This document shows positions 8,091 to 16,567 of a stretch of 64,000 nt of DNA, piece by piece. Origin of the DNA: Fulvimarina manganoxydans. GTDB lineage: Bacteria; Pseudomonadota; Alphaproteobacteria; Rhizobiales; Rhizobiaceae. The notes beneath the pieces are model-generated. The model made no database searches and was not told where the DNA came from. It saw only the letters and a list, made by a program, of their open reading frames with translations. The DNA is taken from assembly GCF_900176465.1 (NCBI RefSeq), contig NZ_FWXR01000001.1, positions 496,001 to 560,000 on the forward strand, written 5' to 3'. Made by a program: the position numbers and the translations under genes. Numbering within the stretch: the stretch's first letter is position 1; every line of letters starts with the position of its first letter.

Positions 8091-9756
8091 CGCCGTTGCT
8101 CCTCTTGCTGTAGGTGAGCCGCAGTTGCGGCCTTGGCTGTGGATAGCCGCCTTCGACGGGATTGCGCGCCGCCCACGACGCCCAGGGCGAGACGAACCAG
8201 AAAGGCAGACGCTGCGCGCGGATCGGCGGCAGCGCCTTGATGAGCAGAAGCTGCTCATCCGCACCCATCAGGCGGATTTCATCGGGCGACATGAGCGGCC
8301 TGCCGGTCTCGCCGAGGCTTTCGCCGATCTCGTCGTCTTCAGTGCGTCCGAGGTTGAAATTGCGGGTTTTGACCGTGCGCTGGCCGAGCGCCGCCGAGAG
8401 GGTCTTGGCGAGCTGATCGTCCTGCACGGCGAAGAACTGCTTCACTTCGGCCTGCGAGAGGACGGTGCGCGCCGTGTACGGCCCGTAGAGCCGGATCAAC
8501 TCTGATAGCTCCTGCACGAAGGCCCAGACGCGCACGCCGAGGCCGGGAAGCGCCGTCAGGCTTTCGGCGAGCCCTGCGAGCTTGCCCATGTTCGCGAACT
8601 CATCGAGGACGAACAGCACTTCGTTGCGCCCGGAAGATCGCGCTACGGCGGCGATGGCCTGCCGTGTGACAAGGCCGAGCCAGGCCCCGTGCGTGGCGAT
8701 CCGATCCTGCGGGATCACCAGATAGACGCTGGCCTTGCCTTCCTTCAGCGCGCGGAAATCGACGTCGGAGCCGCTGACGGCAGCACCGAGGAAGCCGACC
8801 GGATCGAAGATATCGAGCGTCTGCACCGCGCCCTGCCGGAAATCTGCAAACTGATCGGGATTGTCTTCGAGTTGATGAGCCAAATCCTGGCCCAGATCGG
8901 CGACCATGCCGAACAGCGCATCGGAAGCGGTCATCTGGGCGACCAGCTTCTCGATACGTTTGGTGCTGGAGAGCACGCGCCACATCTCAGGCAGCGTGCA
9001 GGTGACAGGAGCGCCGCGCGTGGCGAGATGCAGCATGACGGCGCGCAAAATGGTGCGCGCGCCTTCGCGAAAATAGCGGTTCCGCGAGTCTTCCGGCTCC
9101 GGCAGAAGCTGGAGCGCGAGCGCCTTGGCTTCGTCCGCAACGCCACGTATCAAAGCCGGATCGTTCACCGCATCGAGCAGCGGCTGCAACGGATTGCAGC
9201 GATGCTGCGGCAGGCCATGCAGGCCCCAGGGATTGAGGATATAGACCTTCTGGCCGAGCCGTTCGGCGCGATGCGCCGCCGTCACCGCCGCCAGCTCGCC
9301 CTTGGGATCGGTGACAAAGACCGAGCCCTGGAAGTGCAGCAGGTTCGGAATAACGACATTGATACCCTTGCCCTGGCGAGCGGGGGCAGCGGTCAGCAGA
9401 TGTGCCTTGCCGGAATAAAAGAGCGGTTGGCCATCCAGCACGCCGAGATACAGCCCGCGCGGATCGCACAGGCCCGCCGCCTCACAGTCTGGAAGCGTCG
9501 CAAATGCCGCGCCGCCAAATGTGTTGGAGGGCAGCTCAGCCAGCTTGCGCTTCGCGCGCTGTTGCCAGAGCTTCAGATAACCGCCGACGCCGATCAGCAT
9601 CGCCGTCGCGCCGATGAACTGGAAAAAGCCAAGATAAAGCTGATCCGCAGCAGTGAGACTTGGGCCGTCCATTCCAGAGGTCAGTGCGAAGACCGACACG
9701 CCAATCAGTAGATTGCCGAGCGGTGCTCCTGACTTTTGCTTGTTCTGGCCCGACAT
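8083..9756 (-). CDS. VirD4/TraG-family type IV coupling protein
   Basis: At 557 aa, this is the ATPase that brings the relaxase-DNA complex to a type IV secretion channel. Two N-terminal membrane segments (LLIGVSVFALTSG and YLGFFQFIGATAMLIGVGGYL) are followed by a RecA-like domain. The Walker A is APARQGKG, in the usual TraG sequence setting, and the Walker B is VLFVLDEFANMGK. QDRIATHG and an AFVQELSELIRLYG segment also fit the family. It is transcribed toward the recombinase, far from the relaxase at the other end of the element. Confidence 0.9.
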   Translation of the reverse strand: MSGQNKQKSGAPLGNLLIGVSVFALTSGMDGPSLTAADQLYLGFFQFIGATAMLIGVGGYLKLWQQRAKRKLAELPSNTFGGAAFATLPDCEAAGLCDPRGLYLGVLDGQPLFYSGKAHLLTAAPARQGKGINVVIPNLLHFQGSVFVTDPKGELAAVTAAHRAERLGQKVYILNPWGLHGLPQHRCNPLQPLLDAVNDPALIRGVADEAKALALQLLPEPEDSRNRYFREGARTILRAVMLHLATRGAPVTCTLPEMWRVLSSTKRIEKLVAQMTASDALFGMVADLGQDLAHQLEDNPDQFADFRQGAVQTLDIFDPVGFLGAAVSGSDVDFRALKEGKASVYLVIPQDRIATHGAWLGLVTRQAIAAVARSSGRNEVLFVLDEFANMGKLAGLAESLTALPGLGVRVWAFVQELSELIRLYGPYTARTVLSQAEVKQFFAVQDDQLAKTLSAALGQRTVKTRNFNLGRTEDDEIGESLGETGRPLMSPDEIRLMGADEQLLLIKALPPIRAQRLPFWFVSPWASWAARNPVEGGYPQPRPQLRLTYSKRSNGDE

Positions 9757-9899
9757 TGGACTTCCCCTTCGTCACGATTGACAAAGGAAAAGCTGGTGAT
9801 GCTGGAAAACCTGAAACAGAAAGGAAAGCAAACTTCTTCATTCGCATTTTTCGTGCAAAGCTCCGCACCGATGCGGAGATTTGCAGATTCGGATACGCG

Positions 9900-10769
9900 A
9901 TGCCCTGGCAGGAAACGGAAGAGCATAACAGGCGGCTGCACGAGGCCCTGAGCGAGTTAGCCGCCGAGAAGGGCGCTCTGGTGCGCCTTGCCGGGGCGCT
10001 CAATGCCGACCCGCGCGCTACCGCGACCGATAGTACCCGCAGGGGCGGCCAGCATCAGGACAGAAAAGACCTGATCGCCGCATCGACATTGGCGCGCTGG
10101 CAGCAAGAAGGGCTTGCGCGCCTCACAAACGCGCAATCGCACAAGAAGCGCATTGTGTTCGAGTTCCTGGAGCGCTCCGAGAGCTTTCGCACGTCGATCT
10201 ACAATCCGGCCCCCGACCTGCCGGAAGGCTTCGCCGCCTTCATCGCCGCGCAGCAGAAAACGCTATCGCAGCTCAGGTTCAGCCGACTCAATAATCTCGA
10301 CGGCACATACCGCCTCTACCGCCGCGCCTGGACGACACCGGCGCGGCGCGACCGCGTTTTAATATCCCGCCTCATCATCACGACCGTGGGCGGTCTCACC
10401 CGCTATCGCGAAGAACAGACCTACCGCGACGAAGCACGCGGCGGCATCCTCATCGAGGAAGCCGACGAGGGGCTTGTGTTCAATTCCGGCACCAATCTCT
10501 TCCTGTTCGGCTTCGGCGAAGAGGAGCCCCGCGTGAAGTTCTACGCCATCCACGCCTGGCGACCGATGGTCGATGGCAACAGGCCGGTGCAGGAGCTACG
10601 CGGCACCGTGATCGCAGTGGCATGGGAGGGCCCGCATCCGGGCTACAGCTTTGTGGCCTATCGGGCGGATGACCCACTCTTTGCGCCGGAGATCGTCCTC
10701 GCGAACGCGGTTGATGCTGAAATTTGCAGCTGGATCGGTTGCGAGGCTAGTGATCAGAAACGATTTTAA
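9900..10769 (+). CDS. Unknown protein with putative N-terminal helix-turn-helix
   Basis: The protein has 289 aa from the ATG at 9900; the frame extends upstream but runs antisense to the coupling-protein gene. The N-terminal third is helical, and IAASTLARWQQEG resembles the recognition helix of an XRE-like domain. From about residue 110 there is a strand-rich domain (LDGTYRLYRRAW, LTRYREEQTYRD, NLFLFGFGEEE, RGTVIAVAWEG) like an unassigned ligand-sensing module. It has no signal peptide or membrane segment. It is divergent from the coupling protein and overlaps the next minus-strand gene by 23 bp tail to tail. Its function is unknown. Confidence 0.7.
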   Translation: MPWQETEEHNRRLHEALSELAAEKGALVRLAGALNADPRATATDSTRRGGQHQDRKDLIAASTLARWQQEGLARLTNAQSHKKRIVFEFLERSESFRTSIYNPAPDLPEGFAAFIAAQQKTLSQLRFSRLNNLDGTYRLYRRAWTTPARRDRVLISRLIITTVGGLTRYREEQTYRDEARGGILIEEADEGLVFNSGTNLFLFGFGEEEPRVKFYAIHAWRPMVDGNRPVQELRGTVIAVAWEGPHPGYSFVAYRADDPLFAPEIVLANAVDAEICSWIGCEASDQKRF

Positions 10770-11043
10770 CGATGTCACCGTTTCTGTTGATAGTGATATC
10801 AGCGCCGGACTGCATATGAGCTGTCATGGTCGTTGGGTCGAAACTCTGAACGAGCGTAGCCTTTGTGTTTAGTCGCCACAAAAGCTGCCAATTTCGGTTG
10901 AAACAAAATAAATTATCATACACAACGCGGGTTGATATCAGCACGTAAAAATTTCCGTCATGTGCATATATTTCATCATTTTCATCTATATTGAGATGCT
11001 CGTTTTTCTTTATAATTTGATATAGCGCATCATTTGTTTCCAT
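10747..11043 (-). CDS. Small AT-rich gene, possible second immunity protein
   Basis: This 98-aa acidic soluble protein was not matched to a family. It begins with a helix (ETNDALYQIIKK), then alternating strands rich in aromatic residues (YVLISTRVVYDNLFCFNRN, WQLLWRL). Base composition is much more AT-rich than the host, as for the next two genes upstream. As the last gene of a minus-strand run behind the toxin-like gene, it could be a further immunity protein. Only position and composition support that. Confidence 0.6.
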   Translation of the reverse strand: METNDALYQIIKKNEHLNIDENDEIYAHDGNFYVLISTRVVYDNLFCFNRNWQLLWRLNTKATLVQSFDPTTMTAHMQSGADITINRNGDIVKIVSDH

Positions 11044-11146
11044 TCTATAGGCTGCGGCCTTTCTATCGCTTAACTCAATGTATAATTGCGAAGATTTTCG
11101 TAATCAATAATGTCGATCTGATCTAAACGGCTGCCGCCTCGCGCAT

Positions 11147-11722
11147 CTAGCTCTTTGTACTCAGACGTATTCTTGCCATTCGACGACGGCGCACTTCCGA
11201 ATCTGTCAAGCTTTCAGGTTCGATCTGATCCGTCACCCGAAGGTACTCTTGAGAATCGCCGCGATCCCATGCTTCATGAGCGCGCGTCCGCAAGCCACCG
11301 AATTGCATGTCGGCCAATACAAGACGTCGACTCTCTTGCGCAACTGTATGCAGCCGCTGAAGCTCATCCAAATCTCCGAGAAGCAGTTTGTGCAAGTGGG
11401 TTTTCACTTTTTCAGCCAGCTTCTGGAGGCATTTAGCGGCAACGGCGTCCTCATATGCGTATAGTCCGCTCTCGTAATCCTCAAGGGCTCCACCAAACTG
11501 GCCAGCTATCTCTTCTAGAGATACCCCCATCTCGCCAGTGGCCGTAGATATCTCCAATCCAATCCATCCAGATCTAGTTTCTCTTTCAATCGATAGGAGG
11601 ATTTTTTCGGACCGAAAATGGATTTCTAGAGGGTATTCTATTGACATTTCAAACTGATAATCTTTTATAAGAAATTCAAAGCATTCAGCGACTAACGATG
11701 AAAAATATAAATCTTTGTCCAT
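11147..11722 (-). CDS. Candidate immunity protein for the toxin-like gene
   Basis: This 191-aa soluble protein is not recognised. The first 90 residues are strand-rich and acidic (FLIKDYQFEMSIEYPLEI, GWIGLEISTATGEMG), resembling small immunity-type proteins. The C-terminal half is helical (KCLQKLAEKVKTHLHKLL) and ends in a basic stretch. It lies 22 nt downstream of the exported toxin-like gene on the same strand and shares its AT-rich composition. The immunity role is inferred from this arrangement. Confidence 0.65.
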   Translation of the reverse strand: MDKDLYFSSLVAECFEFLIKDYQFEMSIEYPLEIHFRSEKILLSIERETRSGWIGLEISTATGEMGVSLEEIAGQFGGALEDYESGLYAYEDAVAAKCLQKLAEKVKTHLHKLLLGDLDELQRLHTVAQESRRLVLADMQFGGLRTRAHEAWDRGDSQEYLRVTDQIEPESLTDSEVRRRRMARIRLSTKS

Positions 11723-11744
11723 AATATTAACTAATTTCTCGCCC

Positions 11745-12692
11745 CTAATTTGGCGGATGCCAATGCTGAGTTGAAGAATTATACACCCATCCTCTCGATT
11801 TTAGTATAAATCTTTCCATCATTAAGAATCCTGTATTCGATGTGCGGAGCGTTGATCCAATATTAGGATTGACGGAGCCGTCTCTAATTGGAATGCCTTT
11901 TCTGATCTCTTTCCTAAGTTCGGAGTAATTTTGACGCCAATTGGATTGAGGAGTTCCCCGGTTTGGCAATCTGGACAGTAATGTCATCTCATTTTTTCTG
12001 AGCGTCGTGTCTCTCAGACGAGAATAAGATTTTCCAGTCTGTACACTCTGAAGTGTTCGCACCTTCCCAATAACTACCGTCGCATTAGTAATCGAATTAA
12101 ATGAACCAGAAATCCTAGAGCTACGAGTTAGATTGTCACCGGCGAATCGTGCCTCGATACCTGAAGGACTCAATTTTCTTCCGAAGTATCGTTGAGGGTG
12201 GCGGGGACCGTCGAGTCGATCTGAGTTGCTGGGGGAGCTTCGGTCCAGTAGAGTGGGCGTTCTCCCACTGATGGTGCCTGCGCGCAAGGCAATCGACGGA
12301 GCCCTACGAAGTGATCTTCTTGCCCGATCGATGCGTTCGCGCTCCGCTACCCGGCGAGCCTGTTCCCGCTGCGCCGCCTTTCGCGCTTGCTCTTGCTGCA
12401 AGGCTTTCTGCCTTTGCTGCTGCTGATAGCGCCGTGCCTGCTCCCGCTGTTGCTGGAGCTGTCTTTGCCGAAGCTGTTGCTGACGCTGCAAGCGCTGCTG
12501 TTGTTGCCACTGGTTATTCCGGATTGCACCGCCGCCCCGCCATCTCTGGACAAGGATGACGGGCGCGTTGGTCGTATGGGTGTCATGAGCCAGGCTGCGC
12601 TCCGGAGAGAGCCACGCAGCGTTCGCTGTGCCTGGACCCCAGAACGAAAACAGCGCGATAACAGCAAGAAGCAGCGCTTGGGACGGTCTCAT
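11745..12692 (-). CDS. Exported Gln/Arg-rich protein with toxin-like C-terminus
   Basis: The 315-aa start at 12692 has GGGGGAG 6 nt upstream. It begins with a clear signal peptide (ALLLAVIALFSFWG, cleavage near TANA). Residues about 55-120 are an extreme Gln/Arg coiled coil (QWQQQQRLQRQQQLRQRQ). The last 70 residues include RKGIPIRDGSVNP, GFLMMERFILKSRGWVY and a terminal W-H-P-P-N. That pattern is familiar to me from the C-terminal tips of polymorphic CDI/Rhs-type toxins; it was not checked by search. The coding DNA for this tail is AT-rich. A candidate immunity gene follows at once. No secretion partner is encoded here. Confidence 0.7.
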   Translation of the reverse strand: MRPSQALLLAVIALFSFWGPGTANAAWLSPERSLAHDTHTTNAPVILVQRWRGGGAIRNNQWQQQQRLQRQQQLRQRQLQQQREQARRYQQQQRQKALQQEQARKAAQREQARRVAERERIDRARRSLRRAPSIALRAGTISGRTPTLLDRSSPSNSDRLDGPRHPQRYFGRKLSPSGIEARFAGDNLTRSSRISGSFNSITNATVVIGKVRTLQSVQTGKSYSRLRDTTLRKNEMTLLSRLPNRGTPQSNWRQNYSELRKEIRKGIPIRDGSVNPNIGSTLRTSNTGFLMMERFILKSRGWVYNSSTQHWHPPN

Positions 12693-12775
12693 TGGAATCT
12701 CCCCCAATAACGGGACTCGCCAATCAGTTAACGATAGCTTAACTTTTCGTAATTCGTAAGTGTAGGGACTAGCCG

Positions 12776-13618
12776 ATGCCGCTGTCGCGTGCGTTGCTTG
12801 CAGGATGCTGCCTCTTGGCAGGGGCGCTTGCGCCTGCCGTTGTATGGGCGCAGACCTCAGACGCGGATGTACCGCTTCTTCACGACTGCGACTTCCTCGT
12901 CTCTCATCCGGATGACCCCGACCGCATAAGCCCCGGCGTCCCGGACGCGGACCTGGTGCCATTATTGGCGGTCACGGTATGCGAAAATGCTGTCGCAGAG
13001 TATCCTTCGGTCGTTCGTTTTTCTTTCCAGCTTGGGCGGGCCCTCTTTGCCGCGGGGAGAGAGGAAGAGGCGCTGGCGCAGCTCAGCGCGGCGGCAAAGC
13101 AGGATTACGCCATCGCTCATCTCTTTCTCGGCGATGCCTATCGCTTCGGTCTTGGACTGGAGGCCGACCTAATGCAGGCAAGGCAGCACTATCAGACGGC
13201 GCTGGATAGCGGCTTCGAGGGTGCAGCACCCTTGCTGGCCGCCGTGACATTTGACGCCGATGCCTTCCTGATACCGATGGCGGCGGGCATCAACAACGGC
13301 ATATCGGAACTCTCGACTTCTCTGGATTTGAGCACGCAGCCGCTGTTGATCGCTTATGTCTACAGCTTCGCGGTCGCTGCCAATAGCGAGTGCCGTGGGC
13401 GCGTCCGACCGGCCAATCTGATGCGGCTCCTCGAACTTCGATTCAAGGGGCCTGTAACGCCGGAGATGGAGTCCGGCGGAGACATCCAGATATACTCATC
13501 CGCCGGTGACTATGACGCAGCGACCTTCGTCGCCCGACACGGCTGCGATGGGGCGTTTCCGGAGACGTTTTTTGAGAATCTCAATCGATACGTCGCTCTT
13601 CACAGGAGTTCTCAATGA
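12776..13618 (+). CDS. Exported Sel1-like repeat protein
   Basis: This 280-aa protein has a signal peptide (ALLAGCCLLAGALAPAVVWA). The middle has TPR/Sel1-type helices (FQLGRALFAAGREEEALAQL, AHLFLGDAYRFGLGLEADLM), usually a protein-binding scaffold. The C-terminal half has paired cysteines (NSECRGRV, RHGCDGAF) that could form a disulfide outside the cytoplasm. It is divergent from the toxin-like gene across an 83-bp gap. The next gene overlaps it by 4 nt (ATGA), so the two form an operon. The partner is unknown. Confidence 0.75.
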   Translation: MPLSRALLAGCCLLAGALAPAVVWAQTSDADVPLLHDCDFLVSHPDDPDRISPGVPDADLVPLLAVTVCENAVAEYPSVVRFSFQLGRALFAAGREEEALAQLSAAAKQDYAIAHLFLGDAYRFGLGLEADLMQARQHYQTALDSGFEGAAPLLAAVTFDADAFLIPMAAGINNGISELSTSLDLSTQPLLIAYVYSFAVAANSECRGRVRPANLMRLLELRFKGPVTPEMESGGDIQIYSSAGDYDAATFVARHGCDGAFPETFFENLNRYVALHRSSQ

Positions 13619-15972
13619 CAGGCTCTATATCGCTCGCCCTGGGTGCGCTCCTTTTCGGTGGCATTAGCGGTTTGCTAATACCCGCTCAAAGCGAATTACA
13701 AAGCCAAACTATTCCACTGGTCGCGGTCGAATATGTAACGGACCCATCCAGATCGGCCAGTGACAGCTTCTCAGTCACGGGCATTTGGGAGGGCTCCTTC
13801 ACATGCGGAAGCGCGTCATCGCTCGTCACCTTGACCATAGAAAGCGAAAATGATTCCGGAGCGGCAAGGGTGGATTACTATCCACCTGTCGGCAAGAGCG
13901 GCGCTAGCGGCAGCCGCTCCTATGAGTACGAAGTTGACCCTTTTACGGGCTCAATCAATCTTACCGCCGGCGCACTGATTGATGGAGAGAAATCGCCGGA
14001 TATCTCCTTCGATGGCTTGGTGAGCGAGGACGGCAACACGCTGGAAGGCACAGCGGACCTGCGCCGTCAGTGCGGAACTTTCCACTTCCGGAGGGTAACA
14101 TCACCCGCTCAATTGCAAGAAGCCACGGCAAGCCTTGTGGAGGTGACCAGTGCGCCGCCCGCTGTGACGATCATGGAAGCCGACACGCCGCAGGAGTTCT
14201 GCGATGCCTTTCAGGCATGGGGCGATCAGCTTATCGCTGCTTTTCCCGACATAAGGTCGGCACACGATCTCAGGGGTGTTCCACCGCAGATGGAGCGCAA
14301 CCTTTTCAGGGATGATCGCTTCGAGCCGTTTTTCGGATTCCCGACTTCGACAATAACCAAGCAAATCTATCAAGCGATCGATCGCAAGTACCGCGACCGC
14401 CGGGAATGCAGGCTAAGGGATGAGGAGATGTTCCGTGTCCTCTACAGCATGTACCGCACGACACAGAACACCGTTTTCAAACGTGGGATTGCCGACATTG
14501 AGGCCGCGACGGATTGGAAGGAGCGGATTATCGGCAGCCTTGACCGACTTCCGCAGGATCAAAGCGCCTTGGACAGACTAGACGAACTGGCCGCAGAAGC
14601 AGCGGAACGTCTGGAGCCTCTGTGGCCAACTGATCTTGCTGAGCTTATGCAGGCGATATCGGCAAAGCGAACGCAGTTGGAAGGCCAAGTGGTGGCCGCT
14701 CTGGTGGAGACGGAGAAAGCACTGCCGTCAAAGGAGGAGCTGGCCTCATTGCTCCGCCTGAGCCAATCGCCGGAAGCCGGACAGCCCGCAATGCAGAAGG
14801 CGGAGGAGTGGATGGTCGCTTATGTCGACGCCGCTGTTCGAGAAACCGATCCAGATATGCCCGCCTATGAAAAGCTCCTCAATCTTGGCCGTTTGCAAGC
14901 CGAGATCGAGAAAGAATTCCAGGCGTATTCGACGAGTGCTGCTTTTCGTGCAGGGCTCGCACGCCTTTCGAGCGAAATGCAGAACCTGACACCCCCTGCC
15001 GAAGAGGAGTTGCGACTGTCGCTGGCGGCTGCCGTGCAGGCTCAGGCCTTTTATCCAATCCGGGACCAGGTGATCCGCGCCCGGAACATCCTGCCACAGC
15101 CATCGACCTACGAGCGGTTTTGGGACTTATACCACGACGCGGTAAATGCGTGGGTGGATGGCGTGATTGCCGATTCCACGAAGAATGCCGCCTCAGGAGG
15201 CGGTGACTTTCCGGCCGGAAGTGAGCCAGATAAACAAGACACGGCTTTCGATGCCACGAACCCCCTGGGCCGACAGACGCCGGACGTTCCCGTAACCTCA
15301 GCGGCGGATAGCGCCTTTCGCACTCAGCCCTGGACCAATAGTGCTGTCATGGTCGGCACCTACGAAGCCGATTTTGGCAGGTTGCATGAATTTGGCGCTG
15401 ATGGCGCGAAGATTTATCTAGGCGGCGTGACTGCCGAAATCGGCAACAGTTGTCCAAACCTCAAAAGCCTTGAGGTTGAACTGGCCGGGCAGTCCGCCCT
15501 GTTAGGATCAGATATCCGCAATCCCGACCTGCAACGGCTCGGGATGGAGCAGTTGGAGAACCTGGCCAAAAACCTTCAGAACCCTGGGCGACTTATGGAT
15601 GCGGCAATTCAACAAGAGGAATTCAGGCGCAGCGTCAGCGCCGATGCCGTCTTGTTTCTGAGAAATTTCGATTGCTACGACGAGGCGGCTATTCGGTTCC
15701 AAGACAACGCGCTGGCCTTTGTCCGTGATCCGATGAAGGGTGTTCCGGCTGATAAGCTGTCAATGCGCGATATCTGCATATCTCATTTGAGGCGCAACAA
15801 TCCGCCTGTGAGCAGCCCGGAGAGCTACTGTCGCTGCGCCGGTGACATCCTGACCGGCTTTCTTTCCGAGAACCAACGATTGTTTCTCGTCGCATCGGAA
15901 GAGCCAACATTCAACGTCATGCTAAACCTGTATCCGATGGTTGATGCCGAATTGAGACAATGCAGGCGCTGA
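13615..15972 (+). CDS. Large exported protein of unknown function (785 aa)
   Basis: Translation is coupled to the Sel1-like gene by an ATGA overlap, with AGGAG upstream. It has an N-terminal signal peptide or anchor (ISLALGALLFGGISGLLI). Residues about 50-150 form a strand-rich domain opening with GIWEGSFTCG. The middle is long, acidic and helical. The last 60 residues hold a Cys-rich motif, SPESYCRCAGDILTGFL. No known domain was identified. It probably acts with the Sel1-like partner outside the inner membrane. It could be linked to the toxin-like gene across the divergent promoter region, but this is unproven. Confidence 0.72.
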   Translation: MTGSISLALGALLFGGISGLLIPAQSELQSQTIPLVAVEYVTDPSRSASDSFSVTGIWEGSFTCGSASSLVTLTIESENDSGAARVDYYPPVGKSGASGSRSYEYEVDPFTGSINLTAGALIDGEKSPDISFDGLVSEDGNTLEGTADLRRQCGTFHFRRVTSPAQLQEATASLVEVTSAPPAVTIMEADTPQEFCDAFQAWGDQLIAAFPDIRSAHDLRGVPPQMERNLFRDDRFEPFFGFPTSTITKQIYQAIDRKYRDRRECRLRDEEMFRVLYSMYRTTQNTVFKRGIADIEAATDWKERIIGSLDRLPQDQSALDRLDELAAEAAERLEPLWPTDLAELMQAISAKRTQLEGQVVAALVETEKALPSKEELASLLRLSQSPEAGQPAMQKAEEWMVAYVDAAVRETDPDMPAYEKLLNLGRLQAEIEKEFQAYSTSAAFRAGLARLSSEMQNLTPPAEEELRLSLAAAVQAQAFYPIRDQVIRARNILPQPSTYERFWDLYHDAVNAWVDGVIADSTKNAASGGGDFPAGSEPDKQDTAFDATNPLGRQTPDVPVTSAADSAFRTQPWTNSAVMVGTYEADFGRLHEFGADGAKIYLGGVTAEIGNSCPNLKSLEVELAGQSALLGSDIRNPDLQRLGMEQLENLAKNLQNPGRLMDAAIQQEEFRRSVSADAVLFLRNFDCYDEAAIRFQDNALAFVRDPMKGVPADKLSMRDICISHLRRNNPPVSSPESYCRCAGDILTGFLSENQRLFLVASEEPTFNVMLNLYPMVDAELRQCRR

Positions 15973-16253
15973 GCTGCTGGCAAGCGAAATCATAGGAGCA
16001 TTCAGACGTGTGGCTTCGTACTACGCTCAGCTGGGATGTCGTTCCGGGGTAGCGCAAGATGTGTTTTGTAATACAAAACCATCTTGGCAAGGGGGCCGCT
16101 GCGCGCCCCCGTTGCATCCCCCAGGCCGTGGCTCTTCCAGGGTATTGAACCCGTTCCAGAGCCACAGACCGTATCGCCGGTCAACCACTCGCGGGAGACT
16201 TCGCTCTCCCTGCACCCATCGACTTGGCGGGCGTTCCTGCCCCCAAGACCCTA

Positions 16254-16272
16254 GACCATTTCATGGAGACCA
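16254..16272 (+). repeat. 19-bp direct repeat, copy 1
   Basis: GACCATTTCATGGAGACCA occurs here and again, identically, at 16404-16422. Each copy leads straight into a hairpin arm and contains the small palindrome CCAT-TTC-ATGG. Confidence 0.85.
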
Positions 16273-16403
16273 GGAAGGGAGCGTTCGTGCTGCCCTTCCT
16301 TGGAGCCATCCCACCGACCAAAGGGCGTGTCGCACCCCTTGGAACCCCGACCAACCCTGCGCGGATTGGATGCCGATCAGGGTTTTCGCACCCCGATACC
16401 CAC

Positions 16404-16422
16404 GACCATTTCATGGAGACCA
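16404..16422 (+). repeat. 19-bp direct repeat, copy 2
   Basis: Identical to 16254-16272, 150 bp away. Its end overlaps the left arm of the CCAATCG/CGATTGG hairpin at 16420-16437, as copy 1 overlaps the hairpin at 16270-16303. Confidence 0.85.
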
Positions 16423-16538
16423 ATCGACGCCGATTGGATCCGGCATCATGCCAAAGATGATCCCGGTTGCCTGCGCTTTGCCCCGCTCAGGTTCTGACTG
16501 AGCGACATCAGCGGTAGTGCTAAAAGGACTTCCCATAT

Positions 16539-16557
16539 GTGTACCCATTGGCTACAC
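16539..16557. promoter_or_regulatory. Inverted repeat ahead of the restriction operon
   Basis: GTGTA (16539-16543) and TACAC (16553-16557) are separated by 9 nt and end 10 nt before the ATG of the RHH-like gene. This position suits an autoregulatory operator controlling the hsd operon. No strong -35/-10 pair was found. Confidence 0.4.
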
Positions 16558-16567
16558 TTCTCACGCT

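Larger units (their letters stand above)
16055..16504. other. Non-coding chain of consecutive hairpins
   Basis: The 595 bp between the 785-aa gene and the restriction operon hold no credible gene but a run of inverted repeats. Arms are: 16055-16069/16073-16086 (14 bp, one bulge); 16087-16096/16105-16115; 16128-16135/16158-16165; 16193-16198/16205-16210; 16223-16232/16239-16247; 16273-16279/16293-16299; 16353-16358/16379-16384; 16420-16426/16431-16437; 16442-16446/16448-16452; 16484-16490/16498-16504. Such density suggests a structured RNA, or DNA that acts in single-stranded form. Confidence 0.55.

Noticed and set aside
12304-12667. Several Ala- or Ser-rich frames opposite and beside the Gln-rich coiled coil
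   Set aside because: They arise from the CAG/CTG-like repetition that encodes the Gln/Arg run in the exported protein.
16010-16501. 163-aa plus frame in the hairpin region
   Set aside because: Pro/Arg/His-rich with no ribosome-binding site. The exact inverted repeats explain the sequence better than coding does.
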